DNA from: Cryptomeria japonica
Lineage: Eukaryota; Streptophyta; Pinopsida; Cupressales; Cupressaceae
Assembly (NCBI RefSeq): GCF_030272615.1
Contig: NC_081414.1
Span: 5,211,501 to 5,275,500, forward strand
Reading direction: 5' to 3'
DNA length: 64,000 bases
Shown: in pieces, positions 58,901-64,000 of the stretch
Layout of the letters: every line of letters starts with the position of its first letter
How positions within the stretch are numbered: the stretch's first letter is position 1
The notes under the pieces: model-generated
What the model was told of the DNA's origin: nothing
Databases searched by the model: none
Seen by the model: the letters and a program-made list of their open reading frames with translations, nothing else
Program-made: the position numbers and the translations under genes

Positions 58901-60179
58901 CAAATGCAGGTACGGTGAAATGGTAAGAGATTACTAGAGAAATGGAGACTGGATTGACTTTAGCCAGCAGTGCCCAGATCTCAAGTTCCTTCAGATTGCT
59001 CTTTCTACTAAAATCCCCATAGACAACAAAGATGACATTCTGATATGGGGGAAAACTTTGGATGGGAAATACTTTGTTTTCTCTGTTGTGGCTATTCACA
59101 ATGTCCCGACAGAAGCTACTCCCATCTGGGCTAAAGTCTAGAATAAGAACTTAGCTCCCAAAGTCAACATCTTCTTTTGGATTTTCATCCAAAATAAGAT
59201 ATTAACCCTGGATAATCTTCATAAAAGAGGCATTATTTTTCCTAATAGGTGTTCTCTTTGTTGCAGGGAAGAAGAGACAACTTGCCATATTCTCAATCAA
59301 TTCTCTTTTAGCCAGGACATCTGGAAAATCATCCTTTCCAGGTGGAACCTGAGCTGGGTCTTCCCGAACTCTCTTGGTGACACTTGGCTTCAATGGCATT
59401 GTCCTAATTCTATTCCTAAAATTGTGGAGACCTGGAGACTTACTCTGCTGATTGTTATCTGGAATATATGGAAAGAGTGCAACAATAGGATTTTCAGAGA
59501 TAAAAGGGCTATTCTTGAAGTGGTTGCAGATAAAATCTTTAGGAGTATTTTTGAATGCCTCTATGGTACTGATCAGGGACTTGCTACTAAAGATGATTTC
59601 AAAGATAGATGGAATCTTTCTATTACCACTACTAGCAAGGAGAAAGACAGAGAAGGTCTTGTCTGGTGTTTCCCCCCATAGGGATGGATTAAGGCTAACT
59701 TTGATGGGGCTTCTAAAGGAAATCCGGGTAAAGCTGGATATGGGGGCATTATCAGGAATTTTGCTCGAAGTTGTCTTAAGGCGGTGGCTGGTCCTCTGGG
59801 GAATCAAACTAGCCATTTTGCTGAAGCCTCTGCTGCCTTGCATACTTTAATTATAGCCAAAAATCTCAATTATGATAAAATATGGCTTGAGGGGGATTCA
59901 CTTAATATTATTAAGTGCTTAAAGGGGGAATCAGAGCCTTCTTGGTCTATTGAGAATATCATCATGAAAGGTAGAGAGATCATCGCCAGTTTCAAAGAAA
60001 TTATTATACAACATGCCTTCAGAGAGAAAAATAGTGTTACTGACTGTTTAGTGAATACTGGAGTTAACTCTGACACTCAAATGATTTGGCACGAGGATGA
60101 TCTCAATTTAAATATTAAAGAGATACTTAGAAAGGACCGTTATACGGGGAGAGAAGGACAATTAAATCATGACAAGTAA
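55998..60179 (+). pseudogene. L1-type LINE ORF2: endonuclease, reverse transcriptase, RNase H
   Basis: One frame of 1394 codons with ten internal stops, nine of them TAG. The APE endonuclease lies at about 55998-56690 (SWNMRGLN, VLVQETK, VYAPN, GDFNTPL, SDHFPI). RT lies at about 57350-58300 (KSPGLDGFP, RPINLCNSVYKILSKVL, QNGFVPGRQI, LKLDMAKAFDRV, GLR-stop-GDPISP, FIDDS in place of FADD). A zinc-like CSLCCREEETTCHIL segment is at 59248-59292. A C-terminal archaeal-type RNase H follows (FDGASKGNPGKAGYGG, EGDSLNIIK), as known for plant L1 elements. The native stop TAA is at 60177-60179. Confidence 0.95.
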
Positions 60180-61894
60180 AAAACATCATTTACGCCTTGC
60201 TGGAAAGGCCATCATTACCTGGCACTACGATAGATCTCCTACTATCTCCAATAAATCACCGCATGCTTTGTGGGTTACTCAGTGCAAAAATTTGAGTAGC
60301 ATCGGGAAAGAAGCTCTCAATTTGCAGAGAAACAGAGAAGATAACTTGCATTCAAAAATGGGAGGAGATCTAAGACGCGAAGAACCTGACAACACATCGA
60401 CCTGGAAAGAAATGCCTAAAGTCTGGGTGAAGCTGGAGAAGGGATCTCTCACTAGCTTCATGGAAAAGCTTGAGGACTATGACAAAGGTAGGGTTAACTT
60501 AGCCGTTTCCAAGATTTTTGAAAACTGGTCTAATGGCTCTTTTAAACTTTACAGAGTTAAATTTAAGCTGGACGCTGGGCTTATTTCAACTATGACTGGA
60601 ATGCCCCACACCAGGCTTAACTTCTTTCGAGACCTCAAGGTCTCCAACAATGCGGTTACCCTATTCCCGCGGAAAGAGAAAGAGCGGGCCAAAATAGGCA
60701 AGGCTACCGGGGGCTACTACAATGCTGCAAACATCAAGAAGTTGTGGGGTTGGGTCCTGAACGCAATCATGGAGTATATTACGGTTGAAGTTCATTTCTC
60801 TAGGGCCCACACCTACCACTTCATTGCTCTTAAACCATTTCAGACACGACAAAAAAGTGTCTCTGCCCTACTACCTTTTTCGATCCCTCTCCAAGTCCTT
60901 GAACAAACACAGGACTAACCCTTCTAGCTCGATTCTCCACTGCGGGCTTCTGCTGCTCATCTATGAGCATTGCAAAACCCTCGCTCTGCAGGAAAATAAG
61001 CAGATTTTCATTTCCCCAGGTAAAAGGAGGATGGAAGAGGGAGATACTAGCAAGGAGAAGGCGTCATCCAACAAGAAAAGGAAAAGTGCCCCTGGGTTGG
61101 AAACTGAGGACATTGTCAAGGAAAGCAGTGGTATGGATATGGACGACTCTAACAGGGAAGACAGCTAGAAAGAAGAGGAGCTGGGCAACGAGGAAGAAAG
61201 TGGAGATTTCGAGCCTGGTCAAGATAGCCCTATTCTAAGTGATCGCCCTGGTAAGGACAATAGCCATCTGATGGAAGAAATGGCTCCCAAGGATAATGAG
61301 GAAACTGAAGTTAATTTTGAGAAGGAAACAAACAAAGGCTCTGAGAAGAACCTGAATGAGGAAAGGGATAGCAAGGACAAGGAAAGTGCTGGTGAGGGGC
61401 TTATCCTAGATAATCTCAATAAGCTCTCGGAGGCCAGAATGGATTTTGACAGATGGACCTACGAAACCCTGAAAAACCTAGAGAAGAAAGGGATAAATTC
61501 GGATAAAAAGAGGGAGGATGAAAATAGAGAGCATATTAATTGGAAGCAGGAAATGGAGAACAAGGTAAAATCGTTGGAAGAGGGAAAAGAAGCGATGAAA
61601 AATCTGATGGGAGTTATCCCACGTATCCTCTCTGCTGTCACCAAAAACTTGGAGGACATTTCCAAGGTCTTTGACCATACTCCTAAACCGGTTGTGGATC
61701 TTGACTTGGAGGAGGAGACCATCCAGACTGGAAGTGGTGATGCTACCCCGGTGGGTGGGACTGCGAAGAGAACCAGGGCCAGTATCAAGAAAGCTGTGGC
61801 TGCTACTGCTAAGGACCCACCCAACTTCAAAGACAACATCAAAGAGCTGCAAGAAATTAGCAGCACCCTGGCTAAAGCCTTGGAAAAAATCTGA
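60169..61894 (+). pseudogene. LINE ORF3, additional protein of unknown function
   Basis: The ATG at 60169 overlaps the end of ORF2 by 11 bp (ATGACAAGTAA holds both signals), in another frame. Residues 1-250 (60169-60918) form a globular, probably helical domain with WVKLEKGSLTSFMEKL, STMTGMPHTRLNFFRDL, FPRKEKE and TYHFIALKPF. The reading moves one frame near 60840 and continues hydrophobic (SILHCGLLLLIYEHCKTL). A basic KKRK signal near 61070-61085 comes next, one TAG (61166-61168), and a long acidic and then coiled-coil-like tail (EKKGINSDKKREDENREH, MENKVKSLEEGKEAM) to TGA 61892-61894. Plant L1 elements normally have two ORFs. I recognise no named domain; it resembles the decayed gene at 5806-8988. 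Confidence 0.75.
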
Positions 61895-62069
61895 TTCTTG
61901 GATGGCCTGCTGGCTTTTCGGGGCTTTTGTGGGTTTTCTTCGGTTTTCCACTGGTTTTTTCTTTTTAGTTCTGTTCCTCTCTATTTCTCATGGCTTTTCT
62001 GTCTAAGTCCTACTTGTAAAGGGTTTCAAGGCCCCTTCAAAACTTGCTTTTTCATTAATAAAAAACAAA
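61895..62069 (+). other. LINE 3' untranslated region and A-rich tail
   Basis: T-rich 3' UTR with TTTTCGGGGC and GGTTTT words, ending CATTAATAAAAAACAAAA. An A-rich tail directly before the right target duplication (62070-62083) is typical of target-primed LINE insertion. Confidence 0.85.
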
Positions 62070-62234
62070 AAACATCATACTGAATTAGAAAATCAATTTC
62101 TTGACATCAATGACAAAATAATAATATTAAGACAGTAAACATCCTTTAACAGTTATATCCATAATCATCAACAACCTTCTCAATATCCTTATTGAAATGC
62201 CAACAATCTCTCTTTGTCTATTATAATACCAACA
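62070..62234 (-). mobile_element. LINE target duplication (right) and rest of element B 5' LTR
   Basis: AAACATCATACTGA (62070-62083) repeats 54346-54359. From 62084 the B LTR continues (ATTAGAAAATCAATTTC...) colinear with the left LTR (about 38289-38440). It ends ATACCAACA at 62234, the start TGTTGGTAT on the minus strand. Confidence 0.92.
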
Positions 62235-62628
62235 ACAAACAAGAGAGAATAAAATATGTGACAAGAATAAACTGCATTCTTATCAAGATGCAAAATACCC
62301 AACTAATTGAGTTGATTGATTGCATTGATTACAATGTTTATGAGCCTACTTATAAAGGCAAGGCTATGAGAGCACATAATCATGACATGTGGCTCAATGA
62401 GAAACAAGAGTATGTAGGAGAAATAATAAAGTATTCCACAAGAGGTGGATCACCCATCGAAGGTGGAATGTAAAAAACAAGATAAGATGATAAAAGGTGG
62501 AATTTATCCTACATTCAACTTCCCTATATGCACACTTCTCTGAGTGTCTCATATACAAGCTACAATGAATGCATTATCCTATGTTAACTTAAGTAAAGTG
62601 TAATTGTGAGACATATTTTACAGCAACA
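62235..62628 (-). mobile_element. Copia element E, 3' LTR, proximal part with right 198-bp duplication
   Basis: 62235-62432 repeats 36714-36911. 62433-62628 is the continuation present only here, ending CAGCAACA, which reads TGTTGCTG on the minus strand as an LTR start. Removing B and one duplicate, E's LTR would be about 400 bp. A TATA-like TTTATAAG on the minus strand (62351-62358) fits a promoter. Confidence 0.7.
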
Positions 62629-62932
62629 CCCCCACTTAAGTGTAACTTAGGGGAATGCAGACTCAAGCTAACAATGCAAGATGGGTCTCAAATACTAGGC
62701 CATGTCAGTTGCCCATGTACAAATACAATTCAATCTCTCACAAATGGAGAAAGAGAGAAAAACCCAATGGGAAAAATCTCCCCCCCCAAAAGAGATATGT
62801 AAGCACACAATTCTCTCAATAATGAATGAGTAGAACAAAATCTCATGTGAGGAAAAAGTTTCTGCCATAAGAGAGAAGAAGAGAGACCATGAAGCTCCCC
62901 CCTTAATGTAGAATCTCCTACAAGGATGGTCC
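62629..62932 (-). mobile_element. Copia element E, end of the internal region
   Basis: CCCCCACTTAAG next to the LTR gives CTTAAGTGGGGG on the minus strand, a polypurine tract. The open frame 62957-62730 is low in recognisable motifs. The internal sequence is interrupted at 62932 by the solo LTR and continues from 63995 beyond the window. Confidence 0.55.
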
Positions 62933-63989
62933 TGTAACTAGGAATCTTAGAATACACATCAAAAGCACATAATTAGGCAACCACAAACCTAAAATGCTAA
63001 AGAAAAGATCCTAATACATTCAATAGAGCTATGAAGATAAGACAATCAAAATAAATGCAAACCATCACAAACACATATGTCTCCTCCATAATTATCCATT
63101 GTTCTTATTTCACCTTCAAATTATTATGGATCTCACCTACAAAGCAAGTGTAATTGCAAGTGAGATGATAGTAAAAATGACAGCATAAGGTTACTCGAAG
63201 CGTGGTTAAAATTGAATGAGAAAAGAGTCCAATTTATAGAAAAATTGAGGATTGATTGGATGCCTAAGATTGATTTGAAATTGAAACTAATCAATGGGCA
63301 AGATTAAATTAGATGACTTTTTAAGTGAGGATAAAAAAGAAATTACATTTCCAATGTTGAGGAAGAAATAGAAATGAAAAAAGATAAGTGAAAATAATTA
63401 TGGGAAACATATATTTTCACCAAAATATGCCAAAATGAAATAGATGAAAAGACTTGTGGAGCATTAGCAAGTTGAAGAGATAAGGGAGATAAAAATTGGA
63501 AAGTAGAAGAGATAAGTGGGAATGAAAATTGGAAGGTGGAAGAGTTAAGTGGGGTCATAAATAAAATTTATTTATTTCACCCACACATGGTAATTAATTA
63601 AATTATAAATTTTTTAATTAGAATAAATGGAGAAAGGGGTTTAAATAATTGAAAATAATTATTTAATCATAGAAGAATAATTAGCTTAGAATAAAAGGAT
63701 TAAATAATTAGAGAATTATTCAATCGAAGAGGAATAGTTAGGATTAGTTGATTAAGATCAAGATTAATTGATTAGAAAGAGGCAATGATGAAAATTATTT
63801 AAATAATAAAGATTATTTAATTAATGGTTTAGAAGAACAATAATTAAATAATTAAGAATTATTTAATTATAGGAAATTAGAAGAAGAATAGTAGTACTAA
63901 TTAAGTAATTAAAATTATTTAATCAGTTTAGACGAAAAAGGTTAGTGAAAAGTGTCGTCGAACGCTTAGGACAATTTTCAGTGTCTACA
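62933..63989 (-). mobile_element. Solo LTR related to element A
   Basis: On the minus strand it starts TGTAGACACTGAAAATTGTC, close to element A's TGTAGACACCTAAAATTGTC, and ends CCTAGTTACA. GGTCC occurs on both sides (62928-62932 and 63990-63994), a 5-bp target duplication. The half next to 63989 is made of ATTAAATAATC / ATTATTTAAAT blocks like those in A's LTR. No internal region adjoins it. The length is 1057 bp. The far end rests mainly on the target duplication. Confidence 0.75.
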
Positions 63990-64000
63990 GGTCCAATGAT
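63990..64000. other. Right target duplication and start of continuing element E
   Basis: GGTCC (63990-63994) followed by AATGAT, the first bases of element E sequence beyond the solo LTR; the window ends here. Confidence 0.6.

Noticed and set aside
1-64000. Host protein-coding, rRNA or tRNA genes
   Set aside because: Every long frame with motifs belongs to a transposable element or to the unrecognised decayed gene; no rRNA or tRNA signature was seen.

Overview
The window reads as plant nuclear DNA made almost entirely of nested transposable elements, with no convincing host gene. The mix (Ty3/gypsy Tat-type and chromovirus elements, Ty1/copia elements with an initiator-Met primer site, an L1-type LINE with a C-terminal RNase H, very long LTRs, high AT) suggests a large gymnosperm-like genome, probably a conifer. 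That assignment is inference; the species cannot be read from the sequence.

Layout. 1-11662 is old, AT-rich sequence with a small foldback element (219-392), a chromovirus tail remnant (about 1255-1700, minus), a TTGAACC/GGTTCAA foldback array (4836-5275), a decayed roughly 1000-codon gene of unknown family (5806-8988) and a gypsy protease-region remnant (from 10271). A solo copia LTR lies at 11663-13161 with target duplication CAATA. Copia element D (minus) follows: its 3' LTR (14299-15319 plus 31573-31743) is split by element A, and its pol remnant runs to about 33915.

Element A (15320-31572, 16.25 kb, target duplication GAAAC, LTRs about 1% different) is a Tat-type gypsy element with gag, protease, G-patch, RT, RNase H, a second RNase H and integrase. 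Between pol and the 3' LTR it carries a gene on the opposite strand: a plant mobile domain (PMD) protein with a predicted short first exon, an 824-bp GT-AG intron and its own TATA-like box. A motif, GCGTCTGTG, recurs every 19 or 21 bp in two arrays in the sense leader and one array in the antisense intron, always on the sense strand of the unit that carries it.

The right half is a stack of insertions. A gypsy gag remnant (about 35870-36706) is hit by copia element E (minus; 3' LTR 36707-36911 plus 62235-62628). Copia element B (minus; 36912-62234) sits in E's LTR, flanked by a 198-bp direct duplication in place of a 5-bp target duplication. Chromovirus C (minus; 39281-49175, 2.6-kb LTRs about 1% different) sits in B's RNase H. 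A 7.7-kb L1-type LINE (54360-62069, plus, 14-bp target duplication) sits in B's 5' LTR. A solo LTR (62933-63989, target duplication GGTCC), related to A's LTR, sits in E.

The most unusual points are the spliced antisense PMD gene with the phased motif arrays in A, a third ORF in the LINE that overlaps the ORF2 stop and resembles the decayed gene at 5.8-9 kb, the 198-bp duplication around B, and a strong bias of in-frame stops to TAG, which fits C-to-T decay at CHG methylation sites.
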